A program made the position numbers and the translations under genes. Source: Strongyloides papillosus (Eukaryota > Nematoda > Chromadorea > Rhabditida > Strongyloididae). From it: a DNA stretch of 64,000 nt. Every line of letters begins with the position of its first letter. Position 1 is the stretch's first letter. Below are positions 30,201 through 45,200 of the stretch, piece after piece. Location: NCBI GenBank assembly GCA_005656395.1, contig SRSI01000046.1, positions 372,001 to 436,000 on the forward strand, given 5' to 3'. Under the pieces are notes generated by a model that searched no databases, was not told the DNA's origin, and saw only the letters and a list, made by a program, of their open reading frames with translations.

Positions 30201-33200
30201 GAAGCAGTTATTAATTGATCAGTCGTACTTGCTGGGTTAGATTCAACACTTTCAGCATCCTTAATCTTATTTTCAATTTCCTTAACTTTATCACCAATAT
30301 TGGAAGCTATTTTTTGTAACTCTAACTTCTTCTTAGCATCCTCCTTTTGGTCGGCTAAGGCGAATGCTACCTCATCTAGTCTGTCTTTGAGGTCCCAAAT
30401 ATCAGATGCTGGAGAATGTTCTATTACTGTCAATGGTACTTCACTATCGTCAATGGCCATATCAAGTTTTATTTGTAGCTCGGAAATATCCTTTTGAATA
30501 GGATCTAAGTCCTCAGGTCTGGAATCTTTCGATAAAACATCATTAGCTCTGTCGATAATATTCTTGATGGAGTCATTTAATTTTTCTTTGGCATTAATTA
30601 AATTATTTTCCTTGTTTATATCAGATTTGATTTTATCTTCAAGTTGTTGAAGTTGGTCAATATTTGATGCAACTTCATTCATTGAATTAACGACATCATC
30701 TACAGGAAGCTCCATATCACTTAAAGACTTGGCGAGATCTCTATTTTCATCCATTAGACTATTAAGTTTCTTAATAATTGGTTGAAGATTTTGTAGGTCT
30801 TTAGTAGCTACTTCAAATGGTTGTGGAGCATCCTTGTATCTATTCAATATTTCAAGTCCATCAAGGCATTGTAGTGGAGTTTTATCCAATAATTTTACCT
30901 TACTGTCCAATAAAGTATCAGTTAATTCTTGTTGTTTATTCAAGTCTTCTACTTCCGTATTGATTTTAAGAATATCTTTCTCTGCATTTTCGATAGCTTT
31001 AGTAACTTTTTCCCTTTCATTTTCAGGAAGTTTATTCACAGGTATATTCTTGAGAGAATCCAATTTTTCTTTAAGATTTTTAAGTAGTGCAGCAAGGTAG
31101 TTCATCGACTCTTTTGGTTTCTTATGATCAACTGGTACACTAGCTTCATCGGACAACTTGGAAAGATCATTGATATCTGTAAGAGCAGATTCAAGGTTCT
31201 TTAAGTTATCTTTTTCATCACCAAGTTTATCTTCAAGAGATTTAATGAGGTCATCCAATTCTTGTTGTTTTTTCTTGATATCGTCATCAACCTCTGGTAT
31301 TCCAGTCCATGTAATAGCTAGAATCTTTGGTTTTACTTCCTCTTTTAGTTTAGTCAATCTGTCTTCGGTTTCTTTTACCTTTTCAGTGAGTGGTATATCC
31401 TCATTTACGGATTCGACAATTGGTTTTAATAAATTATCAACGTTATCAAGATTCTTCTTTGTGTTTGTAATCTTTTCGACCTTGTCTTTAATATCATCAG
31501 ACATCTTTTTCATTTCTTGATAAACTGGAGATGATTCAGGGAGTTTAGATAATTGTTCCTCAATGAGATGAATGTTCTCTTCATTTAATGGTGCAGCTAC
31601 AAGTTTTTCAATTTCCTCTTGAGCTTGTTTTTGTTCCTCGGCAGCTTTACGTTGAGCTTCGGCTAATTCTTCAGCGGCCTTACGTTCAGCCTCTGCGAGT
31701 TCCTCAGCTGCCTTACGTTGGGCTTCTATGGCATCATTTGCAGCCTTCTTTTTATCTGCTAATTTGTTTGACATTTCATTTAATTTACTAGAAATATCGA
31801 CTAAGTCTGGTGTATCCCTCTTATTAGCGCGATCGGCAGCATCGTTTATTTCATCTGTAATGATATTAAGTGGTAGAACATCTTCAAATTCAATAGCCAA
31901 AATACTGTCTAAGTCGTAGATTGGTATTTCATCAAGCTTCTTGTTAATACTATCTAGTTTCATATCAGCAGAGGCAGTGAGGTCATCTAATTCATTTATT
32001 GCATTGATTCTTTCATCAATAGCTGATTGAACAATATTTAAATCTTCAACGAGTTTTGCTTGTTCCTCAAGAGTCTTATTACGAAGCCTATCTACCTCTG
32101 GTGATGTTGGAATCTTAACAAATTCTTCATCTAATTTAGGTAAAAGATCTGTCTTAATATATTTCAAGATATCTGAAGCAGTTATTAATTGATCAGTCGT
32201 ACTTGCTGGGTTAGATTCAACACTTTCGGCATCTTTAATCTTATTTTCAATTTCTTTAACCTTATCACCAATATTAGAAGCTATTTTTTGTAACTCTAAC
32301 TTCTTCTTAGCATCCTCCTTTTGATCGGCTAAGGCGAATGCTACCTCATCTAGTCTGTCTTTAAGGTCCCAAATATCAGATGCTGGAGAATGTAATATTA
32401 CTGTCAATGGTACTTCACTATCGTCAATGGCCATATCAAGTTTTATTTGGAGCTCGGAAATATCCTTTTGAATAGGATCTAAGTCCTCAGGTTTTGAATC
32501 TTTCGATAAAACATCATTAGCTCTGTCGATAATATTCTTGATGGAGTCATTTAATTTTTCTTTGGCATTAATTAAACTATTTTCCTTGTTTATATCAGAT
32601 TTGATTTTATCTTCAAGTTGTTGAAGTTGGTTAATATTTGATGCAACTTCATTCATTGAATTAACGACATCATCGACAGGAAGCTCCATATCACTTAAAG
32701 ACTTGGCGAGATCTTTATTTTCATCCATAAGACTATTAAGTTTCTTAATAATTGGTTGGATATTTTGTAGGTCTTTAGTAGCTACTTCAAATGGTTGTGG
32801 AGCATCTTTGTATCTATTCAATATTTCAAGTCCATCAAGGCATTGTAGTGGAGTTTTATCGAGTAATTTTACCTTACTGTCCAATAAAGTATCAGTTAAT
32901 TCTTGTTGTTTATTCAAATCTTCTACTTCTGTATTGATTTTAATAATATCTTTTTCTGCATTCTCGATAGCTTTAGTAACTTTTTCCCTTTCATTTTCAG
33001 GAAGTTTATTCACAGGTATATTCTTGAGAGAATCCAATTTTTCTTTAAGATTTTTAAGTAGTGCAGCAAGGTAGTTCATTGATTCTTTTGGTTTCTTATG
33101 ATCAACTGGTACACTAGCTTCATCGGACAACTTGGAAAGATCATTGATATCTGTAAGAGCAGACTCAAGGTTCTTTAAGTTATCTTTTTCATCACCAAGT

Positions 33201-36200
33201 TTATCTTCAAGAGATTTAATGAGGTCATCCAATTCTTGTTGTTTCTTCTTAATATCGTCATCAACCTCTGGTATTCCAGTCCATGTAATAGCTAAAATCT
33301 TTGGTCTTACTTCTTCTTTTAGTTTAATCAACTTGTCTTCGGTTTCTTTTACTTTTTCAGTGAGTGGTATATCCTCATTTACGGATTCGACAATTGGTTT
33401 TAATAAATTATCAACGTTATCAAGATTCTTCTTTGTGGTTGTAACCTTTTCGACCTTATCTTTAACATTATCAGCTTTTTCTTTCAATTCTTGATAAACT
33501 GGAGATGATTCAGGAAGTTTGGACAATTGTTCCTCAATTAGGTGAATGTTTTCTTCATTCAATGGTGCAGCTACAAGTTTTTCAATTTCCTCTTGAGCTT
33601 GTTTTTGTTCTTCAGCTGCCTTACGTTCAGCTTCGGCGAGTTCCTCAGCTGCTTTACGTTGAGCTTCGGCTAGTTCTTCAGCAGCCTTACGTTCAGCCTC
33701 TGCGAGTTCCTCAGCTGCTTTACGTTGGGCTTCTATAGCATCATTTGCAGCCTTCTTTTTATCTGCTAATTTGTTTGATATTTCATTTAATTTATTAGAA
33801 ATATCGACTAAATCTGGTGTATCCCTCTTATTAGCGCGATCGGCAGCATCGTTTATTTCATCTGTAATGATATTAAGTGGTAAAACATCTTCAAATTCAA
33901 TAGACAAAATACTATCCAAATCGTAGATTGGGGTTTCATCAAGCTTCTTGTTAATACTATCTAGTTTCATATCAGTAGAGGCAATGAGGTTATCTAATTC
34001 ATTGATTGCATTAATTCTTTCATCAATAGCCGATTGAACATTATTTAAATCTTCAACGAGTTTTGCTTGTTCCTCAAGAGTCTTATTACGAAGCCTATCT
34101 ACTTCTGGTGATGTTGGAATCTTAACAAATTCTTCATCTAATTTAGGTAGAAGATCTGCCTTAATATTTTTCAAAATATCTGAAGCATTTATTAATTGAT
34201 CAGTCGTGCTTGCTGGGTTAGATTCAACACTTTCGGCGTCTTTTATCTTATTTTCAATTTCTTTAACCTTATCACCAATATTGGAAGCTATTTTTTGTAT
34301 TTCTAATTTCTTTTTAGCATCCTCTTTTTGGTCTGCTAAAAGCAGTGCTACCTCATCTAATCTGTCTTTAAGGTCCCAAACATCAGATGCTGGAGAATGT
34401 TCAAGAACTTCAAGTCCATATTCATAATCATCAATTGCTGCGTTAATTTTGTCTTGTAAATTGGCGATGTCACTTTGAATGTGATTTAAATCTTCAATGT
34501 TACCTTCTTTTGATAAATATTCATCCGATTTATTGACAATAGCATTTAATAATTGGTTGAGATTTTCTTTTTCCTTGATTAAGTTTCCTTCTTGCATGAT
34601 GTCTGCTTGAATTTTATCTTTAAGTTCATTCAAAGCATCAATTCTCGGTGTAATTTCTCTAGTGCATATAATGATGTCTTCAGTTGGTATTTGTTTTTTT
34701 ACTAGATTATCTATATGCGTTTCTTTTTGTAAATTAAGATTATGTAAAATATTCATTAATTTCTCGATCAATTGAAGATCACTATTTGATAAAGTATAAG
34801 GTTGTAAATTTGTACTGTATCGTTTTAATATAGCATCGGTATCATTGAAATTTTTATTTACATTATCTAGGAATTTGGATTTTTCCTCTTGTAAACTATC
34901 AATGTTTTCGAGTTCTTTTGTCAATGCTAATATTTGATCTTCAATTTTTTCAGAATCTTTTTTACCATTCTCAATAGTTTTTTGAGCCTTATCCTTAACT
35001 TCTTCAGGAAGATTTTTCATTGTTTCTTTTTCAAGCATGATTAATTTTTCTCTAATATTTTGGAGAATTTCAGCAAGATAATTTATAGATTCTCTTGGTT
35101 TTGAGAAGTCTATTACAGTAGTAGCTTTTTCAGATAAAATAATTAGCTCATTTAATTCTGGAAGAATAATTTCAGTATTTTTAACTTTTTCTGTATCGTC
35201 GATAAGTTGGTCTTCGTAGTGCTTTATTAATTTATCTAATTCATGTATTTTGTTCTCAATACTATTGTCAATTTCAGGATTTCCTGTCATTTCAATATCC
35301 AACATCTGTGGTTTTAATTCATTTTGAAGTTTGTTTAATTTTACTTCAGTTTTCAATAATTGATCAGATAATGGAATATCTTGGATCGTGTCGTTGATAA
35401 TATCATTCATTTTTTTATCTACATCGTCAATAATAAATTTAACATCGGCTTCTTTTTTAAGATTATTCTTAATATTGTCTTCTTCATTTTTCAGATTGTC
35501 ATAAACGTCAAGGTTTTCTGGTAATTTTGATAGTTGGTCTTCGATCAAGTTAACTTTTTCTTCGTCTACTGATTTGTCCGCTACTTCTTGAATTTTTTTA
35601 GTAGTTGCTATTTGCTCTTCATCTTGTGGCAATTTTTCCTTTACTTCACATTCTGTTCTTTTAAAATCTTCAGCAACTTTATGATCAGCTTCATCTAAAT
35701 CATTTGCAATTTTATTCTGATTTTCCTTAAATTTTCTAGCTTCATTGATCTTATTCCTTAATTTATTAATTAAATCGTCAAGTTTTTTGTTAAATTCAAT
35801 TAACTTTGGATCATTGGTCTTGTTACTACTATCTGCAAGTTCTTTAATGGTAGTAACAATTGATAGTATTGGTGCCACGCTTTCTTTTTCTATATTATGT
35901 ACCAATTTTTCGTCATCTATTGGTGTTCTATCTATCATTTTACCAACATCGTCGATCTTCTTTGTTGTGGAATCAATGATATCATATAATTCACTAATAT
36001 TGTCAATACGTTCTTGGATAGCAGAATCAGTCATATTAAGATCTTCAATAAGCTTCATTTGTTCCTCAAGAGTTTTGTTCCTTAGTTCATCAACATCAGA
36101 AGTAATTGGCAACTTGATTAATTCCTCATCTAATTTTGGTAATAAATGCCAACTTATGTCTTTTAAAATTCCAGCTGCATCATTAAGATCATCAATAGTA

Positions 36201-39200
36201 CTATTTGGATCAGATTCAACTTTCTCAGCTTTTTTAACTTGATCATGTATTTCTTTTAATCTGTCATAGATATCTGAAACTGTTTTCTGAAGGGCCATTC
36301 GTTTTTTGGCATTTTCTTTTTGATCAGCAAGGGCAAATGCTATCTCATCTAATCGGTCTTTAAGACCCCAAACATCAGAAGCAGGAGAATGTTCAACAAC
36401 CTGTAATGGTATTTCACTATTATCAATAGCTGTATCTAATTTATTTTGTAGATTAGCAATATTTTTTTGAATGTCATTTAGATCTTCTGGTGTCGAATCA
36501 CGTGAGAGAATGTCGTTTGACTTGTTAATTATTTCTTTAATTTCATTATTCAAATTTTCTTTCACTTTAATTAAATCATTTTCTTTATCAATGTCAGAAT
36601 TAATAATTTTTTCGAGTTCTTTCAAAGCATTCCTCTTTAATTTAGTATCATTCATAGATTTAGTAACATCGTCGACTGGTAGTTGAGAAACTTCTAGAGA
36701 TTTACAAAGATTTTCTTCATCGTTAATTAAATCATCCAGTTTCTTTAATACGAGTTGAATATTGGGAAGGTCTTTAACAGAAACATTAAAAGGTTGTGGA
36801 GCTGTATTATATCTTTCTAGGAAACTATCTGCATCATGATATTGTAATGAAGCATTATTTAATAATCTTGATTGATTATCAAATAAATTATCAATTAATG
36901 CTTGTTGTTTATCCAGATCATTTATTTGATTATTTATCTGTTTGATATCTTTTTCTGCACCCTCAATGGCTCTTGTAATTTTTTCCTTTTCGTTTTCAGG
37001 TAGTTTATTCACTGGTATATTCTTGAGAGAATCCAATTTTTCTTTAAGATTTTTAAGTAGTGCAGCAAGATAGTTCATTGATTCTTTAGGTTTCTTAGGA
37101 TCAACTGGTACATTAGCTTCGTCAGACAACTTTAAAAGATCATTAATATCAGCCAAAACGTTATCAAAACTTTCTATGTCATATTGTTGATCATTACTGA
37201 AGGTAATATCATATTCCGATTTTTCTGCTTCTGGGAGAACACTTTCTTCTACAATATCTTTATTTTCATTAATTTTATCATCAACATCGGAAGATTTGTC
37301 AGATTGGTTATTATATGAGTCTATATTTTCTTGTGCTGGGAGATATGTCTCTGTTATATTGACATTTTCCTCAGTTTCATCAGTTTTTTCCTTGTTTATT
37401 AGATTTTGCATTTCGTTTTTAAGGTCTTCTTTATATTTTTCAACAATTTCTCTCATTGCAATAATGTCTTCTTCGTAAACTCGTGCTTCTGAACTAGGCA
37501 TCTCATAAGGGTAAAGTTCAGATGAAAGTACGAACAAATTATCTTTGTTAATTTCGAATTCATCCAACTTTTCTTCTAGCATCTCAAGTGATTCCATTTT
37601 GTCTTGAGCTTCTTTTGTATTGTAGCATTCCTCTGGTAAATCCACTAATATCAAACGAATATTCTCCATTTTTTCAAATGCATTATCTTTAAAATGATTA
37701 AATTGATCATATTTATCAATTTTCATTTTAAGGCACTTAATATTTTCTTTACAACTATTGACTTCTTCCTTGTCCTTTTCATCTAATTCAATATCTGTTA
37801 TTTTATTAACATTATCCAAAAGATTTTGTAGAATTTCTAACAATGCTTGCAATGTTGAAGGTGTTGAATGTGGTGATGATAAAGAACTATCTGCTAATTC
37901 ATTTTGAGACCTTAAGTTAGCTATAAGATCATCTTTTCTAGCTTTAATTTCTACTAATTCTTTTTGCTTCTGTTCCTCAATGAATTTTGCTTCTTCTTGT
38001 TTAGCAATTTCTTCATCTCTCTCAGTCATTAATCGGCTGACCAAGTCATCGAATTTCTTAGAAAGATCTTTAATCATAGGGCTGTCCTTCATAAGAGCAG
38101 ATTCAGCAGTTTTGCAAAGGGAATTATAAATAGCTCTATATTCATTAATATTTTCACATTTAACATCTAAAATATGATATACAATATTTTTAATTAATGG
38201 AAATTTAACTTACCTGGGTCATTTAATTTATTTTCAAACAAATTAGATAAATTATTAAATTCTTCGGTAGCCTCTAAACGATCACGGATTTTTTTCTTGA
38301 CACCTTCAAGTTCATCTTTAAGTTTTTCTTTTTCTTCAGTTTTTTTCTTTCTTACATCTTCTGATTCACGTAATAATGGAAGTTTTTCAATTCTTTCATC
38401 AATTTTTGGTAGTGTTTCATCAAATACAGTTTTGACATCTTTTAAAGATTCATTAAGAGTGATAATACTACTATCAGGATTCGCGTTAATATTACATGCT
38501 CTATCAATTGTATCATGGATTGTTTTCTCTAATTCTGCAATTTCATCATGAACCTTCTGTAATTGCAATTTGTTATCAAAATCTTTAATCTTATCAGACA
38601 ATAATACGGCAACATCATCTAACATATCTTTAAGATACCACATATCAATTTCTGGTGAATGGACAACAACATTAAGAGGAGTTTCATAATCATCAATTGC
38701 ACAATTTATAGTGTCTTGAAGTGAAGATATATCTTTCTGTAACGATACTACAGTTTCAGATGAAATATCATTATTAAAAAGTTGCTTTATTTCATTAACT
38801 ATAGCATGTACTTTTGGTTCAAGATCATTCTTTTTCGTAAACAACTCCTTTTCCTTATTCAGATCTGTGGAAATTTTCTTTTCTAATTCTTGAAGATCCG
38901 TAAGCTTGTTTTTTAAATTATCAGATTTTTCTTGCAAAACGTCAATGGCGATTCCGTTATCATCCAAAGATTTAATTAAAGGAACATTATTTTCAATCAT
39001 AGAAGATATTTTGGCAAACAATGGTTTCACAAGTTCAACATCATTAACAGCGACATCGTAAGGTTGAGGACTTTCTTTATATCTAAACAATATTTGGTCA
39101 ATAGAGTCTGAATTGTTATCAAGAGACGAAATAAAAGATTTTGTTTTTTCATTCAACAATAGAATTTCTTCTTCATATTTGTCTAAATCACTCATATCAT

Positions 39201-42200
39201 TAAGAACCTTCTCTATATCATTTTCTACCACCTTAATTGCTTCATTTAATTTTTCGTTTGAAATGTCATCTAACTTTTCTGTTGGGAGAGTTTTCAAGTC
39301 ATCCAAAACATTTTGTAATCTTTGATAAAGCTCTGCAAGCCAATTTCTAGTTTTATCATTATTTTTCATATCTAAAGGTAAATCAGTTAAAGCATTGATT
39401 TCAGTAACATTTTCTAAATGTTTTTCTAGAGATTCTGCAATTTCTTGACGATTTTTTAATTCATTGAATTTATTTTCAAGAGATTTAATAATATCGTCTA
39501 GTTCTTGTTGTTTTTTCTTAATATCGTCATCAACCTCTAGTATTCCAGTCCATGTAATAGCGAGAATCTTTGGTCTTACTTCCTCCTTTAGTTTAGTCAA
39601 TTTGTCTTCGGTTTCTTTTACCTTTTCAGAGAGTGGTATATCCTCGTTTACTGATTCAACAAGTGGTTTTAGTAAATAGTCAATATTATCAAGATTCTTC
39701 TTTGTGCTTGTAATCTTTTCGACCTTATCTTTAACATTATCAGCTTTTTCCTTCAATTCTTGATAAACTGGAGATGATTCAGGAAGTTTGGACAATTTTT
39801 CCTCAATGAGATGAATGTTCTCTTCATTTAATGGTGCAGCTGCAAGTTTTTCAATTTCCTCTTGAGCTTGTTTTTGTTCCTCGGCAGCTTTACGTTCAGC
39901 CTCTGCGAGTTCTTCAGCGGCCTTACGCTCAGCTTCTGCGAGTTCCTCAGCTGCCTTACGTTGGGCTTCTATAGCATCATTTGCAGCCTTCTTTTTATCT
40001 GCTAATTTGTTTGATATTTCATTTAATTTATTAGAAATATCGATAAAGTCTGGTGTATCTTTCTTATTAGCGCGATCAGCAGCATCGTTTATTTCATCTG
40101 TAATGATATTAAGTGGTAGAACATCTTCAAATTCAATAGACAAAATACTATCCAAGTCGTAGATTGGGATTTCATCAAGCTTCTTGTTAATACTATCTAG
40201 TTTCGTATTAGTAGAGACAATAAAGTTTTCTAATTCACCAATTGCATTGATTCTTTCATCTATAGCTGATTGAACGTTGTTTAAATCTTCAACGAGTTTT
40301 GCTTGTTCCTCAAGAGTCTTATTACGAAGTCTATCTACCTCTGGTGATGTTGGAATTTTAACAAATTCTTCATCTAATTTAGGTAAAAGATCTGTCTTAA
40401 TATTTTTCAAGATATCTGAAGCATTTATTAATTGATCAGTCGTACTTGCTGGGTTAGATTCAACACTTTCGGCATCCTTAATTTTATTTTCAATTTCCTT
40501 AACTTTATCACCAATATTAGAAGCTATTTTTTGTAACTCTAACTTTTTCTTAGCATCCTCCTTTTGGTCGGCTAAAGCGAATGCTACCTCATCTAGTCTG
40601 TCTTTAAGGTCCCAAATATCAGATGCTGGAGAATGTTCTATTACTGTCAATGGTACTTCACTATCGTCAATAGCCATATCAAGTTTTATTTGAAGCTCGG
40701 AAATATCCTTTTGAATAGGATCTAAGTCCTCAGGTTTGGAATCTTTCGATAAAACATCATTAGCTCTGTCGATGATATTCTTGATGGAGTCATTTAATTT
40801 TTCCTTAGCATTGATTAAATCATTTTCCTTGTTTATATCAGATTTAATCTTATCTTCAAGTTGTTGAAGTTGGTCGATATTTGATGCAACTTCATTCATT
40901 GAATTAACGACATCATCGACAGGAAGCTCCATATCACTTAAAGACTTGGCGAGATCTTTATTTTCATCCATAAGACTATTAAGTTTCTTAATAATTGGTT
41001 GAATATTTTGTAGGTCTTTAATAGCTACTTCAAATGGTTGTGGAGCATCTTTGTATCTATTCAATATTTCAAGTCCATCAAGGCATTGTAGTGGAGTTTT
41101 ATCCAATAATTTAACCTTACTGTCCAATAAAGTATCAGTTAATTCTTGTTGTTTATTCAAGTCTTCTACTTCTGTATTGATTTTAAGAATATCTTTCTCT
41201 GCATTTTCGATAGCTTTAGTAACTTTTTCCCTTTCATTTTCAGGAAGTTTATTCACTGGTATATTCTTGAGAGAATCCAATTTTTCTTTAAGATTTTTAA
41301 GTAGTGCAGCAAGGTAGTTCATCGACTCTTTTGGTTTCTTATGATCAACTGGTACACTAGCTTCATCGGACAACTTGGAAAGATCATTGATATCTGTAAG
41401 AGCAGATTCAAGGTTCTTTAAGTTATCTTTTTCATCACCAAGTTTATCTTCAAGAGATTTAATAAGGTCATCCAATTCTTGTTGTTTTTTCGTGATATCG
41501 TCATCAACCTCTGGTATTCCAGTCCATGTAATAGCGAGAATCTTTGGTCTTACTTCTTCTTTTAGTTTAATCAACTTGTCTTCGGTTTCTTTTACTTTTT
41601 CAGTGAGTGGTATATCCTCGTTTACTGATTCAACAAGTGGTTTTAGTAAATAGTCAATATTATCAAGATTCTTCTTTGTGCTTGTAATCTTTTCGACCTT
41701 ATCTTTAACATTATCAGCTTTTTCCTTCAATTCTTGATAAACTGGAGATGATTCAGGAAGTTTGGACAATTGTTCCTCAATGAGATGAATGTTCTCTTCA
41801 TTTAATGGTGCGGCTACAAGTTTCTCAATTTCCTCTTGAGCTTGTTTTTGTTCCTCGGCAGCTTTACGTTGAGCTTCGGCTAATTCTTCAGCGGCCTTAC
41901 GTTCAGCCTCTGCGAGTTCTTCAGCGGCTTTACGTTCAGCTTCTGCGAGTTCCTCAGCTGCCTTACGTTGGGCTTCTATAGCATCATTTGCAGCCTTCTT
42001 TTTATCTGCTAATTTGTTTGATATTTCATTTAATTTATTAGAAATATCGATAAAGTCTGGTGTATCCTTCTTATTAGCGCGATCAGCAGCATCGTTTATT
42101 TCATCTGTAATGATATTAAGTGGTAGAACATCTTCAAATTCAATTGCTAAAATACTATCCAAATCGTAAATTGGGGTTTCATCAAGCTTCTTGTTAATAC

Positions 42201-45200
42201 TATCTAGTTTCGTATTAGTAGAGACAATAAAGTTTTCTAATTCACCAATTGCATTGATTCTTTCATCTATAGCTGATTGAACGTTGTTTAAATCTTCAAC
42301 GAGTTTTGCTTGTTCCTCAAGGGTCTTATTACGAAGTCTATCTACCTCTGGTGATGTTGGAATCTTAACAAATTCTTCATCTAATTTAGGTAAAAGATCT
42401 GTCTTAATATTTTTCAAAATATCTGAAGCATTCATCAATTGATCAGTCGTACTTGCTGGGTTAGATTCAACACTTTCGGCATCCTTAATTTTATTTTCAA
42501 TTTCCTTAACTTTATCACCAATATTAGAAGCTATTTTTTGTAACTCTAACTTTTTCTTAGCATCCTCCTTTTGGTCGGCTAAAGCGAATGCTACCTCATC
42601 TAGTCTGTCTTTAAGGTCCCAAATATCAGATGCTGGAGAATGTTCTATTACTGTCAATGGTACTTCACTATCGTCAATAGCCATATCAAGTTTTATTTGA
42701 AGCTCGGAAATATCCTTTTGAATAGGATCTAAGTCCTCAGGTTTGGAATCTTTCGATAAAACATCATTAGCTCTGTCGATGATATTCTTGATGGAGTCAT
42801 TTAATTTTTCCTTAGCATTGATTAAATCATTTTCCTTGTTTATATCAGATTTAATCTTATCTTCAAGTTGTTGAAGTTGGTCGATATTTGATGCAACTTC
42901 ATTCATTGAATTAACGACATCATCGACAGGAAGCTCCATATCACTTAAAGACTTGGCGAGATCTTTATTTTCATCCATAAGACTATTAAGTTTCTTAATA
43001 ATTGGTTGAATATTTTGTAGGTCTTTAGTAGCTACTTCAAATGGTTGTGGAGCATCTTTGTATCTATTCAATATTTCAAGTCCATCAAGACATTGTAGTG
43101 GAGTTTTATCCAATAATTTAACCTTACTGTCCAATAAAGTATCAGTTAATTCTTGTTGTTTATTCAAGTCTTCTACTTCTGAATTGATTTTAAGAATATC
43201 TTTCTCTGCATTCTCGATAGCTTTAGTAACTTTTTCCCTTTCATTTTCAGGAAGTTTATTCACTGGTATATTCTTGAGAGAATCCAATTTTTCTTTAAGA
43301 TTTTTAAGTAGTGCAGCAAGGTAGTTCATCGACTCTTTTGGTTTCTTATGATCAACTGGTACACTAGCTTCATCGGACAACTTGGAAAGATCGTTGATAT
43401 CTGTAAGAGCAGATTCAAGGTTCTTTAAGTTATCTTTTTCATCACCAAGTTTATCTTCAAGAGATTTAATAAGGTCATCCAATTCTTGTTGTTTTTTCGT
43501 GATATCGTCATCAACCTCTGGTATTCCAGTCCATGTAATAGCGAGAATCTTTGGTCTTACTTCTTCTTTTAGTTTAATCAACTTGTCTTCGGTTTCTTTT
43601 ACTTTTTCAGTGAGTGGTATATCCTCGTTTACTGATTCAACAAGTGGTTTTAGTAAATAGTCAATATTATCAAGATTCTTCTTTGTGCTTGTAATCTTTT
43701 CGACCTTATCTTTAACATTATCAGCTTTTTCCTTCAATTCTTGATAAACTGGAGATGATTCAGGAAGTTTGGACAATTGTTCCTCAATGAGATGAATGTT
43801 CTCTTCATTTAATGGTGCAGCTACGAGTTTTTCAATTTCCTCTTGAGCTTGTTTTTGTTCCTCGGCAGCTTTACGTTGAGCTTCAGCTAGTTCTTCAGCA
43901 GCCTTACGTTCAGCTTCGGCGAGTTCTTCAGCTGCCTTACGTTGGGCTTCTATGGCATCATTTGCAGCCTTCTTTTTATTTGCTAATTTATTTGATATTT
44001 CATTTAATTTACTAGAAATATCGACTAAGTCTGGTGTATCCCTCTTATTAGCGCGATCGGCAGCATCGTTTATTTCATCTGTAATAATATTAAGTGGTAG
44101 AACATCTTCAAATTCAATAGTCAAAATACTGTCCAAGTCATAGATTGGGGTTTCATCAAGCTTCTTGTTAATACTATCTAGTTTCATATCAGTAGAAGCA
44201 ATAAGATTTTCTAATTCACCAATTGCATTGATTCTTTCATCAATAGCTGATTGAACGTTGTTTAAATCTTCAACGAGTTTTGCTTGTTCCTCAAGAGTCT
44301 TATTACGAAGCCTATCTACCTCTGGTGATGTTGGAATCTTAACAAATTCTTCATCTAATTTAGGTAAAAGATCTGTCTTAATATATTTCAAGATATCTGA
44401 AGCAGTTATTAATTGATCAGTCGTACTTGCTGGGTTAGATTCAACACTTTCGGCATCCTTAATCTTATTTTCAATTTCTTTAACCTTATCACCAATATTA
44501 GAAGCTATTTTTTGTAACTCTAACTTCTTCTTAGCATCCTCCTTTTGGTCGGCTAAGGCGAATGCTACCTCATCTAGTCTGTCTTTAAGGTCCCAAATAT
44601 CAGATGCTGGAGAATGTTCTATTACTGTTAATGGTACTTCACTATCGTCAATGGCCATATCAAGTTTTATTTGAAGCTCGGAAATATCCTTTTGAATAGG
44701 ATCTAAGTCCTCAGGTTTGGAATCTTTCGATAAAACATCATTAGCTCTGTCGATGATATTCTTGATGGAGTCATTTAATTTTTCTTTAGCATTGATTAAA
44801 TCATTTTCCTTGTTTATATCAGATTTGATTTTATCTTCAAGTTGTTGAAGTTGGTCGATATTTGATGCAACTTCATTCATTGAATTAACGACATCATCGA
44901 CAGGAAGCTCCATATCACTTAAAGACTTGGCGAGATCTTTATTTTCATCCATAAGACTATTAAGTTTCTTAATAATTGGTTGAATATTTTGTAGGTCTTT
45001 AGTAGCTACTTCAAATGGTTGTGGAGCATCTTTGTATCTATTCAATATTTCAAGTCCATCAAGACATTGTAGTGGAGTTTTATCCAATAATTTAACCTTA
45101 CTGTCCAATAAAGTATCAGTTAATTCTTGTTGTTTATTCAAGTCTTCTACTTCTGAATTGATTTTAAGAATATCTTTCTCTGCATTCTCGATAGCTTTAG

